The notes: a model not told the origin generated them from the letters alone. A stretch of 49,276 bases of DNA from Gemmatimonadaceae bacterium (GCA_019752115.1 JAIEMN010000015.1:1-49276), one strand, 5' to 3'; shown: positions 17,035 through 25,128, counted from the first letter of the stretch. Program-made: numbers and translations.

Positions 17035-18421
17035 CCTTCACCATGTCGTACCAGAACCGGACGGCCGCATGAAAGGCATTCACCCCCACGCGCTCCTCCT
17101 GGCCATGCGCGCGACTCGGCTCGCGCTGCTCGAAGGCGATGGCCGACAGGCCATAGGTGGGAATGCCGGCATTGCGCGTGAAAAGCCCGTCGGTGGCACC
17201 GGTGGACATCTCCGGGACCACGGTGGCGCCTGGGAACTGCGCGCGCGTCAGGCGCTCGACGACGGTCATCAGGTCTGAGCACAGCGGCGACACCGGGCTC
17301 GTCACCACCGGCCAGTCGAGGGTGACCTTCACCGCGCTGCCCATCACGCGTTGCAGGGCGGCACGCACACTGTCGGTGGGGTCGTCGGGGAGCATGCGGC
17401 AATTCACATTCGCCGTGGCCCGCTGCGGCAGCGCATTGTCGGCGTGCCCTCCGGTGAGCAGGGTGGCCACGCAGGTGGTGCGCATGACCGAGCTCCAGTA
17501 GGGGTTCTTTTCAGCGAGCTGCGCCGCCGCGGGCCCATTCGGATTGGTGGCCACCGCGGTCATGAGCGCGGCAATATCGGCCGGCTGCGCCGCAGCACTC
17601 TGCTGGAAGTACGCGCGCGACACTTCGTTGAGCCGGACCGGGAACTCGTACTTGGCGAGCGCCGCGAGTGCGATGGACAAATCATAGATCGCGTTGTCCT
17701 TGCGCGGCACGGAGCTGTGACCGCCCGGATTGGTCGCTTCGACCTTGAAATTGGCGTACGTCTTTTCGCTCGCCTGGAGCGTGTGCGTGAGCGCCTGGCC
17801 GCCCTCGAGATTCACCCCGCCGGCGTCGGCATTGAGCGCATACTCGGCGTCGAGCAGGGCCCGGTGCTGCTTGAGCAGCCACTGCATGCTGTTGCCATCG
17901 GTTTCCTCATCGGCGCTGAACACGGCGATGAGATCACGATCGGGCAGATACGTCTCGCGCTTGTAGCGCAGCAGCGTCGCCACGATCGTGGCGACCCCGG
18001 CCTTGTCGTCTTCGGCGCCACGGCCGTAGTACCAGCCGTCCTTCTCCTGCATCACGAACGGATCGAAGGGCCAGTCGGCGCGCTTCGCGGGCACCACGTC
18101 GAGATGCGCCATCAGCAGCACGGGCTTCTTGCCCGTTGCGCGCCCACGATAGCGCACGACGAGCGCGGTGAGCTCGGGCTTGGGCCCCAGCAGCTGCACA
18201 TCAGCGGCGGGGAAACCGGCAAGCCGGAAGCGGGCCGCCATGGCCTCCGCCGCGCGCTTCACGCCCAGTGTGCCGGTGGTCGAGTTGATGTTCACCAGCT
18301 GGCGCAGGATGTCGCGTGCCTCCCGCTGGTTCGCGTCGAGGGGCGTTTGCGCGGGGAGCGACGCGGCGAACAGTGCGCCGGTGAGGGTCGCCGAAGCGAA
18401 GAGCGTGCGCAGTGTGGTCAT
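17006..18421 (-). CDS. Secreted M20-family metallopeptidase
   Basis: A 471-residue enzyme with a Sec signal peptide (LFASATLTGALFAASLPAQT, cleavage after about residue 25). It is a co-catalytic di-zinc peptidase of the M20 family, most like carboxypeptidase/aminoacylase members. The metal ligands are visible in order: HLD in LLMAHLDVVPA, the bridging Asp in GRGAEDDKAG, and the catalytic and ligand glutamates in SADEETDG. An Asp or Glu lies in the NADAGG region, and the final His is near the C-terminus. The middle part (KVEATNPGGHSSVPRKDNAI) is the usual dimerisation domain with the conserved GGHSS. It probably trims peptides in the periplasm. It is divergent from the amidase gene. Confidence 0.93.
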   Translation of the reverse strand: MTTLRTLFASATLTGALFAASLPAQTPLDANQREARDILRQLVNINSTTGTLGVKRAAEAMAARFRLAGFPAADVQLLGPKPELTALVVRYRGRATGKKPVLLMAHLDVVPAKRADWPFDPFVMQEKDGWYYGRGAEDDKAGVATIVATLLRYKRETYLPDRDLIAVFSADEETDGNSMQWLLKQHRALLDAEYALNADAGGVNLEGGQALTHTLQASEKTYANFKVEATNPGGHSSVPRKDNAIYDLSIALAALAKYEFPVRLNEVSRAYFQQSAAAQPADIAALMTAVATNPNGPAAAQLAEKNPYWSSVMRTTCVATLLTGGHADNALPQRATANVNCRMLPDDPTDSVRAALQRVMGSAVKVTLDWPVVTSPVSPLCSDLMTVVERLTRAQFPGATVVPEMSTGATDGLFTRNAGIPTYGLSAIAFEQREPSRAHGQEERVGVNAFHAAVRFWYDMVKALTTPSVTP

Positions 18422-18478
18422 GGCGAGAAGGTACCGGTCGGCGGGCGGGGCGCGGGTCTGCGTGCCAATTTACCCGGT

Positions 18479-19669
18479 ATGTCGATTCTCGATCGCGACG
18501 CGCTCGGCGCGTTCTGCCGCCACACGCATGTAGAACTCGCCGCCACGGGGCACGGCCTGCTCGACGGGCTGACGTTCGGCCTCAAGGACCTCTTTGACGT
18601 GGCCGGCCATCGCACGGGGTTCGGGAGCCCCGATTGGCTGCGCACCCACGAGCCGGCGGTGGCGTCGTGGTCGCTCCTGGACGGGCTGCTCGCCGCGGGG
18701 GCGACCATGGTCGGGAAGACGCACACGGAAGAGATGGCCTTCAGCCTGACCGGAGAGAACGCGCACTACGGCACGCCGATCAATCCGGCCGCGCCCGGGC
18801 GCGTACCCGGCGGTTCGTCGAGTGGGTCGGCCGCTGCGGTCGCGGGCGGCCTCGTGGACTTCGCGATCGGCAGCGACACCGGTGGCTCGGTGCGTGCGCC
18901 GGCCAGCTTCTGCGGTATCTACGGCATTCGTCCGACGCATGGACGCCTGTCGCTGGCACACGCCTGCCCGCTCGCCCCGAGCTTTGACACCGTTGGGTGG
19001 TTCGCGCGCTCCGGGGCCGTGCTGGAACAGGTCGGGCGCGTGCTGTTCGGCGCCCAGTGGCGCGACGCCGGGTCCGCGCGGCCAGCGCGCGTGCTGCTGG
19101 CGACCGACGCGGTCGCGCTGCTCAATGCGGAGGCACAGCCGGCCTTCGATCTGGCGCTGGCGCATGTGCGCGGCGCCCTGGGCACGCTCACCCCGGTGAC
19201 CGTCGCCGACACCTCGCTGCGCGAGTGGTTCGAAACCTTTCGCACGTTGCAGCACGCGGAGATCTGGCAGGCGCATGGCCCGTGGGTGCAGGCGGTGCAC
19301 CCCACGTTCGGCCCACAGATCGCCACGCGTTTCGACATCGTGTCCCGCACGGACCCGGCGGAGATTGCGGCGGCCGCCCCACGTCGCACCGCGATTCGTG
19401 CGCATCTGGATGCGCTGCTCGGTGACGACGCCGTGCTCGTCATGCCCACCGTGCCCGACATCGCCCCGCCGCTGCGACTCCCACCCACCGAAACGGTGTC
19501 GGTGCGTGAACGCAGCCTCAGTCTGCTCTGTGTGGCGGGGCTCGGCGGGTTGCCGCAGGTGAATCTGCCGCTGGTGCTGCGCGATGGCTGCCCACTGGGG
19601 ATGTCGCTGGTGGGGCCGCGGGGGAGCGATGAACGGCTCCTCGATCTCGCGCGGCGAATCGCTGCCTAA
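18479..19669 (+). CDS. Amidase-signature family hydrolase
   Basis: A 396-residue cytosolic amidase of the Ser-cisSer-Lys class. Lys36 in LTFGLKDLFD, the serine-rich GGSSSGSAAAVAGG (cis-Ser about residue 115) and Ser137 in GSDTGGSVRAPASFCG make up the triad. FCGIYGIRPTHGRLS follows as in all family members. The short N-terminus and overall length resemble AtzF-type and plant amidase-1 sequences rather than the 480-residue GatA. There is no sign of GatB or GatC nearby, so a tRNA-dependent role is unlikely. It probably hydrolyses a small amide. The start is ATG 18479; the long open frame upstream is the antisense of the M20 gene. Confidence 0.92.
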   Translation: MSILDRDALGAFCRHTHVELAATGHGLLDGLTFGLKDLFDVAGHRTGFGSPDWLRTHEPAVASWSLLDGLLAAGATMVGKTHTEEMAFSLTGENAHYGTPINPAAPGRVPGGSSSGSAAAVAGGLVDFAIGSDTGGSVRAPASFCGIYGIRPTHGRLSLAHACPLAPSFDTVGWFARSGAVLEQVGRVLFGAQWRDAGSARPARVLLATDAVALLNAEAQPAFDLALAHVRGALGTLTPVTVADTSLREWFETFRTLQHAEIWQAHGPWVQAVHPTFGPQIATRFDIVSRTDPAEIAAAAPRRTAIRAHLDALLGDDAVLVMPTVPDIAPPLRLPPTETVSVRERSLSLLCVAGLGGLPQVNLPLVLRDGCPLGMSLVGPRGSDERLLDLARRIAA

Positions 19670-19687
19670 CGCCGCGCGCGGCGCTGC

Positions 19688-20227
19688 TCAGCCGCCGATG
19701 GCGTCGGTCCCGAGCGGCGGCGTCACGATCGGCGTGCCACCGGGCGTGCCGAGCGCGCGCACGATGGCCGACTCGATGCTCTCGGGCGTGTCGTTCGGCG
19801 CGAAGCGCTTGACGACCGTGCCGTCACGCCCGATCAGGAACTTGGTGAAGTTCCACTTGATGCCGGTGGTGCCGAGCAGACCGGACTTCGCGGTCTGCAT
19901 CCACTGCCAGAGCGGATGCGCGTTCGCGCCGTTCACCTCGAGCTTCGCACTGAGCGGGAACGTGACGTCGTAGGTCAGGCTGCAGAACTCGGCGATCTCC
20001 GCCTCGTTCCCCGGCTCCTGATGACCGAACTGATCACACGGGCAACCGACGATCACGAGCCCGGCGTCACGATGCGTGCGCCACAGCTTTTCGAGCCCCT
20101 TGTACTGCGGCGTAAAGCCGCACTGGCTGGCCACATTCACCACCAGCACAACCTTGCCGGCGTACGGGGCGAGCGACATCGGCGATCCGTCGATCGCGGT
20201 GAGCTGGAAATCAGAGAGAGTCGGCAC
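19688..20227 (-). CDS. Glutathione peroxidase family thiol peroxidase
   Basis: A 179-residue protein that reduces peroxides, most likely with thioredoxin as donor as in most bacterial members. The peroxidatic residue is Cys36 in NVASQCGFTPQYKGLE (Cys, not selenocysteine). The second motif reads VGCPCDQFGHQEPG, a variant of the common GFPCNQFGxQEPG, and supplies the possible resolving Cys and the Gln. The third, KWNFTKFLIGRDG, carries the Trp/Asn pair. There is no signal peptide, so it is cytosolic. The C-terminal Gly/Pro/Thr-rich tail of about 20 residues is longer than usual. It shares a divergent gap of about 150 bases with the HtrA-like operon. Confidence 0.95.
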   Translation of the reverse strand: MPTLSDFQLTAIDGSPMSLAPYAGKVVLVVNVASQCGFTPQYKGLEKLWRTHRDAGLVIVGCPCDQFGHQEPGNEAEIAEFCSLTYDVTFPLSAKLEVNGANAHPLWQWMQTAKSGLLGTTGIKWNFTKFLIGRDGTVVKRFAPNDTPESIESAIVRALGTPGGTPIVTPPLGTDAIGG

Positions 20228-20369
20228 GGGCGCAGCGCTGAAGGGACCACCACGGGAACGGGGGAAAGTTAGTCACCCTGGCCGATTGGCCAGTGTTGGC
20301 GCGGGCAGCGGCGGCCAACTCTTCGGGAGCCGCGGGGGCCGATCGATGTGCCCCTGCCTTACCCGTACT

Positions 20370-20373
20370 GGAG
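20370..20373 (+). promoter_or_regulatory. Ribosome binding site fixing the start of the pseudo-HtrA gene
   Basis: GGAG lies 7 bases before ATG 20381, whereas the upstream in-frame GTG 20348 has none. This favours 20381 as the start of the first gene in the 20381-25128 cluster. Confidence 0.55.
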
Positions 20374-20380
20374 CCCTTGG

Positions 20381-21337
20381 ATGTCCCATGATGTGCTGAC
20401 CCTCGCCGCCGTCTCCGATCAGCTCGCGGCCGCCGTTGAGGAGGCCGCCCGGAGTGTGGTCGCCGTGCACGCCCGAGAACGCCTGGCGAGTACCGGGGTA
20501 CACTGGCGCGATGACCTGGTCGTTACCACGGCCGCGACGGTCCGTCGCGATACCGGAATCATGCTGACCCTCTCCTCAGGCGAGCGGGTGGATGCCACCC
20601 TCGTCGGGCACGACCCGGTGAGTGATGTGGCCGTGCTCCGGTCGGCGGCGGTTGCCTCTCTGCCCGTGGCGGCGGCCGGTGACCCCACCGCGCTGCGTCC
20701 CGGACACCTGGTACTGGCGGTGGCCCGTCTCGATGCCCGCGGACCGCGCGTCGCCTTTGGGGCGGTGAGTCAGGTAGGTGGGGCGTGGCGCAGCTGGAAG
20801 GGCGCGGAGTACTCGCAGCAGATTCAGTCGGGGCTCACGCTCTATCCAGGTTTCGGTGGCACCCCGCTGGTCGATGCCCACGGGCGTGTGCACGGCCTCA
20901 ACTCCGGTGGACTGAGTCAGGCGATGGCCACCACCATTCCGCGCCCCGACGTGGACCGCGTCGTGACGCAGTTGCTGACGACCGGCTATGTGGCACGTGG
21001 CTGGCTGGGCGCCGCGATGCAGCCGGTTCGCTTCCCCGACGCGGCCACGGCCGGGGCGAACGGTCGCGATGGTGGCTTGCTGATCGTGGGGCTCGCCGAC
21101 GGCGGACCGGCCGCGCGCAGCGGCCTGCTCGTGGGCGACATCGTGCTGGGGGTGAATGGACACGACGTGCATGAACCGCGCGAGGTTCTCGATCTGCTCG
21201 AGCGTACGGCGCCCGGCTCGGCGCTGCCGTTCGACCTCCTGCGTGGCGGCCAGCGCACGACGCAGACCGTGACGGTGGGCGAGCGTCCGCGCGACGCCGG
21301 TCCGGCGCGGCGTGGCGGACGAGGACGGCGCGGATGA
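20381..21337 (+). CDS. HtrA-like pseudoprotease with PDZ domain
   Basis: A 318-residue protein with the two-part layout of HtrA/DegP. A trypsin-like domain (about 1-195) is followed by one PDZ domain (about 205-300: LLIVGLADGGPAARSGLLVG, DIVLGVNGHDVHEPREVLDL). The fold landmarks remain, but the catalytic triad does not. The usual TNAHVV reads TTAATV (His replaced by Ala52), Asp82 is kept in SDVAVL, and GNSGGP reads GFGGTP (Ser replaced by Gly159). It should therefore bind but not cleave substrates. No signal peptide or membrane helix is visible, so a cytosolic location is likely. The last 20 residues are Arg/Gly-rich. Its stop overlaps the start of the next gene, an active protease of the same family. 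It probably acts as that protease's adaptor or substrate-recognition partner. Confidence 0.85.
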   Translation: MSHDVLTLAAVSDQLAAAVEEAARSVVAVHARERLASTGVHWRDDLVVTTAATVRRDTGIMLTLSSGERVDATLVGHDPVSDVAVLRSAAVASLPVAAAGDPTALRPGHLVLAVARLDARGPRVAFGAVSQVGGAWRSWKGAEYSQQIQSGLTLYPGFGGTPLVDAHGRVHGLNSGGLSQAMATTIPRPDVDRVVTQLLTTGYVARGWLGAAMQPVRFPDAATAGANGRDGGLLIVGLADGGPAARSGLLVGDIVLGVNGHDVHEPREVLDLLERTAPGSALPFDLLRGGQRTTQTVTVGERPRDAGPARRGGRGRRG

Positions 21338-21981
21338 GTGCCGCGCGTGACCCTCGGTCGCCCGTTGCGCCGATCGCGCGGTTGCTCGACGGCGTGGTGC
21401 AGGTGCACGCCGGGCGGCGCGGCGTGCACCAGGGCGCGGGCGTCGTGTGGGCGCGTGACGCACACGCGAGTTGCCTGATCGTGTCGAACGCACATGTGGC
21501 GACCGTGGCGCCGGTGGTGGTCGCCGGTCGTGACGCCGAGCGGCGGCCCGCTGAACTGGTCGCGCGCGATCCGCAGCGCGACGTGGCGCTGCTGCTCGTG
21601 CACGACGCGCCCGCGACGTGGCGCCCGATTCCGCCCGCGCCGCAGATACCACGGGCGGGCACCGTGGCGATGGCGGTGGGCCATCCGCTCGGTGTGGGCC
21701 ACGCCGTCAGCACCGGGGTGGTGCACGCCCACGGACGGCTCGACGGGATCCCCGGACTTCCCGACCCGGCCGCCGCCCACGCGTGGCTCACCCTCGATCT
21801 GCGACTGGCTCCGGGAAACTCCGGCGGGCCGGTCGTGGATGCGGACGGTCACCTCCTCGGAGTGAGCACGATGATTGTCGCCGGCCTCGGGCTCGCCATT
21901 CCCGTGGCCGATGTGGATGCCTTCGTGGCGCGCGTGGACGGCCCCGCGCGGCTGCAGCATGGATGGACGCGTGCGGCCTGA
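21334..21981 (+). CDS. Minimal HtrA/S1C-type serine protease without PDZ domain
   Basis: A 215-residue trypsin-fold protease with all three catalytic residues in HtrA context: His54 in VSNAHVA, Asp83 in QRDVALLLV and Ser163 in LAPGNSGGPVVD. The substrate-pocket strand LGVSTMIVAGLGLAIPV follows. It ends after the protease domain; there is no PDZ, no signal peptide and no transmembrane anchor, all of which are usual in DegP, DegQ and DegS. The ATG overlaps the stop of the upstream pseudoprotease gene (ATGA), so the two are translated together. A PDZ-bearing dead partner and a PDZ-less live partner in one operon strongly suggest a split two-subunit protease. The substrate is unknown. Confidence 0.9.
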   Translation: MSAARDPRSPVAPIARLLDGVVQVHAGRRGVHQGAGVVWARDAHASCLIVSNAHVATVAPVVVAGRDAERRPAELVARDPQRDVALLLVHDAPATWRPIPPAPQIPRAGTVAMAVGHPLGVGHAVSTGVVHAHGRLDGIPGLPDPAAAHAWLTLDLRLAPGNSGGPVVDADGHLLGVSTMIVAGLGLAIPVADVDAFVARVDGPARLQHGWTRAA

Positions 21982-22005
21982 TCACTCACCACGCAGACGG
22001 CGCTG

Positions 22006-22437
22006 ATGGTGGAACGACCGCATCTCGTGCGCGTCTTTCTGGACGTGCGGGACCCATGGGCCCGACGGGTCCTGCGCGACGCGCTCGCCCGTGAGCGGGA
22101 TGTACGCTTCGTCTCCACCATGAGCGCCGCCGACGTGGTGCTCGGCGATGCCGCGGCGCGCACGATGGCCTCGCCGATCGAGCCGGATGCCGCCGGCGAC
22201 CACACCGCGGACGGCGTCGCCACCGAGATGCGACCGTCGGCGACGCTCACCGATCGGGAGCGGGATGTGCTGCAGGCCCTCGCCGAGGGGGCCAGCAACG
22301 ATGCCATCGCGGATCATCTCGGCATTTCGCGGAGCACCGTGAAGTTCCACCTCCACGCGCTCTACGAGAAGCTGGGGGTCCGCCGACGGGCCGAGGCGGT
22401 GGCGGCGGGCGTTCGTCGCGGCGACGTGCTGCTCTAA
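22006..22437 (+). CDS. Small LuxR-type response regulator with truncated receiver
   Basis: A 143-residue transcription factor. The C-terminal 65 residues are a complete LuxR/GerE DNA-binding domain (LTDRERDVLQALAEGASNDA, then IADHLGISRSTVKFHLHALY). The N-terminal 50-55 residues look like the first half of a receiver domain: VRVFLDVRDPWARRVLRDAL, then ADVVLGD at the place of the phospho-acceptor strand. The second half, with the Thr/Ser and Lys, is missing and replaced by a short linker. Normal NarL-type proteins have about 210 residues. Phosphorylation control is thus doubtful. It starts 24 bases after the protease gene and precedes the ATP-grasp genes, so it may control this cluster. ATG 22006 and GTG 22009 are equally possible starts. 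Confidence 0.85.
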   Translation: MVERPHLVRVFLDVRDPWARRVLRDALARERDVRFVSTMSAADVVLGDAAARTMASPIEPDAAGDHTADGVATEMRPSATLTDRERDVLQALAEGASNDAIADHLGISRSTVKFHLHALYEKLGVRRRAEAVAAGVRRGDVLL

Positions 22438-22490
22438 GACGCGTCGCGACACGCCCTCGCGCTTTGGGCGGAGCCGCATAGTTTCAGCGC

Positions 22491-23648
22491 GTGGCCGATT
22501 CTCCTCCTCGCGCCCCGCACGTGGATACGTTCGCCCCGATGACCGCGGGGCTCGTTGTGGTCCTCGTGCCCGAGCCCGCCGAGATCGATCCGGCGCTCGC
22601 GTACTACGCCGACTACAGCCAGAGTCGCGAGGAACTGACGCGCGCCTTCGCCCACCTCGAGCGCGCATGGCGCTGGCAGCCGGTCACCGTGCACACCGTG
22701 GAGGCCGTCCTCGATGCGCTGGTCGCGGAGGCGCGCGCCGCGGGCACCTCGCTCCCCGTCATCCTGAACCTGTGCGACGGCGACGAGGGCAATACCGTGC
22801 CCGGCGTGGAGGTCATTGACGCCCTCGAGGCGCGTGGCTTCGCGTATACCGGTGCCGACGCGCCCTTCTATCGCCTCACCACTTCGAAGCTGCCCATGAA
22901 AGCGGCGTTCGACGCCGGTGCGGTGCCCACGGCGCCGTGGCAGGCATGGGACCCCACGGCCCACGCGACCGATGTCCTCGCGACCATTGGCGCGCCGGCA
23001 ATCGTGAAGCCGGCCGTGAGCGCGGGGAGCATGGGGGTGACCACGGCGAGTGTGGTGCACACCGCCGAGGCGCTTGCCGCGCAGGTGGCGGCGTTGCACG
23101 CCGGCTATCACGGCTGGGATCTGCTCAGTGGCGGCGTGCTGGTGGAACGCTATGTCAGCGGCCGCGAGTTCACGGTGCTGCTCGTGGGCGACGCGGCCGA
23201 CGCCGAGCGTCTGCTCGTGTATACGCCGGCAGAGCGGGTCTTTCATGCGAGCCTGCGCCCCGAAGAACGCTTCCTGTCGTACGATCGCCTGTGGGAGGTC
23301 TACGAGCGGGAGACGCCCATGCCGAACGGCGACTTCTTCTGGGAGTATGCGCCGGTGACCGGCGCACTCGCCGACGAGATCGTGCGGGTGAGCCTGCTCG
23401 CCTATGAGGCCGTGGGTGGCCGCGGCTACGGCCGGGTGGATCTCCGACAGTGCAGCACAACGGGCGAGCTCTTCGTGCTCGAGGTCAACGCGCAGTGTGC
23501 CCTGTCGGAAGACGAGAACTACACCAGCGTGGGGGCGATTCTGCGCTTCTCCGGCGCCTCGTTCGCCAGCCTGGTGGCGCGCCTGCTCGACGATGCGGTG
23601 CGGCGCGTGCCGGTGAAGGCCAGGCGGAAGCGGCGCGCGGTCGCCTGA
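22491..23648 (+). CDS. ATP-grasp ligase, D-Ala-D-Ala ligase-like
   Basis: A protein of about 385 residues (369 if ATG 22539 is used instead of GTG 22491). It has the three-part ATP-grasp fold that joins a carboxylate to an amine via an acyl phosphate. Visible marks are an N-terminal Rossmann-like part with VILNLCDGDEGNTVPGVEV, the nucleotide-binding strand IVKPAVSAGSMGVT, the adenine-contact motif VLVERYVSGREFTVLL, and the metal-binding VDLRQ and VLEVNAQCALSEDENY. The last replaces the ENTxPG of true Ddl enzymes, so D-Ala-D-Ala synthesis is unlikely and another peptide or amino acid amide is formed. It lies 53 bases after the regulator and 10 bases before a second ATP-grasp gene of similar layout. 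Confidence 0.87.
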   Translation: MADSPPRAPHVDTFAPMTAGLVVVLVPEPAEIDPALAYYADYSQSREELTRAFAHLERAWRWQPVTVHTVEAVLDALVAEARAAGTSLPVILNLCDGDEGNTVPGVEVIDALEARGFAYTGADAPFYRLTTSKLPMKAAFDAGAVPTAPWQAWDPTAHATDVLATIGAPAIVKPAVSAGSMGVTTASVVHTAEALAAQVAALHAGYHGWDLLSGGVLVERYVSGREFTVLLVGDAADAERLLVYTPAERVFHASLRPEERFLSYDRLWEVYERETPMPNGDFFWEYAPVTGALADEIVRVSLLAYEAVGGRGYGRVDLRQCSTTGELFVLEVNAQCALSEDENYTSVGAILRFSGASFASLVARLLDDAVRRVPVKARRKRRAVA

Positions 23649-23658
23649 CAAACGGATC

Positions 23659-25128
23659 GTGACGTCGATCCTGCCGCCGGGACTCCGGGTGTGCGTGCTG
23701 CAGCCCGATTATTCGGCGAGCGCGGTGGACTATCGACACTACGATCCGCCGCGGGATCTCACGCCATGGCTGCCCGGCTGTGTGGTGCATCATGAGATGC
23801 TCGACAAGCGCACCACGTACCGGCAGCTGCGGGCGTGCGCCGCGCGCGGATACGACATCTACGTGAACCTGTGCGAGGGGTACCTCGACTGGGATGTGCC
23901 GTCCATCGATGTGATCCACGCCCTCGAGCTGCTGAACCTGCCGTACACGGGTCCGACGGCTACGCTGTACGACCCGAGCAAGCCGCTCATGAAGTACCTG
24001 GCGTACACCGTGGGGGTGGCGACGCCCGCGCACGTCGAGGTCCCACCGCCGGGCAGCGACGAGACGTCGTGGGAGGCGGCACTGGCCGCCCTTGAGGTGT
24101 CACCGGAGCGGCCGCGCTTTGTGAAGCCGGCCCATGCGGGCGACAGCCTCGGGGTCGATGCCGGATCCGTGGTGACCTCGCTGCCTGCGATGCGCGCTCG
24201 CGTGGATGCACTCCGCAGCGAATATGGCGGCGTGCTGGTCGAGGAGTACATCGCCGGTCGGGAGTGCACGGTGCTGGTATTGGGTGGCATCGGCGGTGCG
24301 CCACCGGTGGCGCTCACGCCTGTCGAATACGAATTCCCCGACGGCACGGCCTTCAAGACCTACGCACTCAAGACGTCGGCGCTGCATCCGCGCGCCAACG
24401 TCCCCGTGCGTGACGACGCGCTCGCGACACGGCTGCGCGACGCTGCGCTCGAGGTGTTTCAGGGCTTTGCCGGCGTCGGCTACGCGCGCTGCGATTTCCG
24501 AGTCGCGCCCGATGGGACGCTCTACTTTCTCGAGATCAACTTCACCTGCTCGGTAGGGTATCCCACCGGGTCGGAGGGGAGCGCAGACTGGATCCTCGAG
24601 CATGACGGACTCGGGCGCGCCGGCTTCTTTGCGCACATCATCGCCGAGGGCCAGGCGCGACACGCAGCGCAGCAGCGCGCGTGGGAGCGCCGCGGCAACG
24701 CGGTGAGCGGCTACGGCATTTTCGCGCGCCGGGCGCTGCGCGCCGGAGCCGTCGTGTTTCCCGGTGAGGGGCAGTCGATGCGGGTCGTGACGCGCCGCCA
24801 CGTCCTCGAGCACTGGCCGGCCGCCGAACAGGACACGTTTCGCCGATATGCGTGGCCCTTGAGCGACGAGGTCTTCGTCCTCTGGAGCCTGCGCCCCGAC
24901 GACTGGGCCCCGCAGAACCACTCGTGCGCCGCCAACACACGCTACAACGGCTTGGACGTGGTGGCGGCGCGCAATATCGCCGCGGGTGAGGAACTGACGC
25001 TCGACTACGGCGAATTCGTGAGCGACGGCGCCGAGCCGTTTCTCTGCCGCTGCGGCGCACCAACCTGCCGCGGGCTCGTGGCAGGGCGCGCCGGCAACTC
25101 CGTGACGGCGCGCGAACAGGGGCGCTAG
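23659..25128 (+). CDS. ATP-grasp ligase fused to a SET-domain methyltransferase
   Basis: A 489-residue fusion. Residues 1-335 form a Ddl-like ATP-grasp ligase: YVNLCEGYLDWDVPS, nucleotide strand FVKPAHAGDSLGVD, VEEYIAGRECTVLVLG (195 onward) and metal site YARCDF plus FLEINFTCSVGYP (291 onward). After a short helical link, residues 349-475 form a full SET domain. SGYGIFARRALRAG is the AdoMet-binding N-part, NHSCAAN (420-426) is followed by ARNIAAGEELTLDYGEF with Tyr450, and a post-SET zinc motif C463-x-C465-x4-C470 closes it. All catalytic landmarks of SET lysine methyltransferases are kept. It starts at GTG 23659, 10 bases after the first ATP-grasp gene. It probably couples peptide-bond formation to methylation of a substrate or protein. 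This architecture is not one I know with an assigned function. Confidence 0.88.
   Translation: MTSILPPGLRVCVLQPDYSASAVDYRHYDPPRDLTPWLPGCVVHHEMLDKRTTYRQLRACAARGYDIYVNLCEGYLDWDVPSIDVIHALELLNLPYTGPTATLYDPSKPLMKYLAYTVGVATPAHVEVPPPGSDETSWEAALAALEVSPERPRFVKPAHAGDSLGVDAGSVVTSLPAMRARVDALRSEYGGVLVEEYIAGRECTVLVLGGIGGAPPVALTPVEYEFPDGTAFKTYALKTSALHPRANVPVRDDALATRLRDAALEVFQGFAGVGYARCDFRVAPDGTLYFLEINFTCSVGYPTGSEGSADWILEHDGLGRAGFFAHIIAEGQARHAAQQRAWERRGNAVSGYGIFARRALRAGAVVFPGEGQSMRVVTRRHVLEHWPAAEQDTFRRYAWPLSDEVFVLWSLRPDDWAPQNHSCAANTRYNGLDVVAARNIAAGEELTLDYGEFVSDGAEPFLCRCGAPTCRGLVAGRAGNSVTAREQGR

Noticed and set aside
17351-18478. N-terminal extension of the amidase frame by about 375 codons
   Set aside because: The extension is antisense to the M20 peptidase gene and Arg/Gly/His-rich. 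The amidase domain starts properly at ATG 18479.
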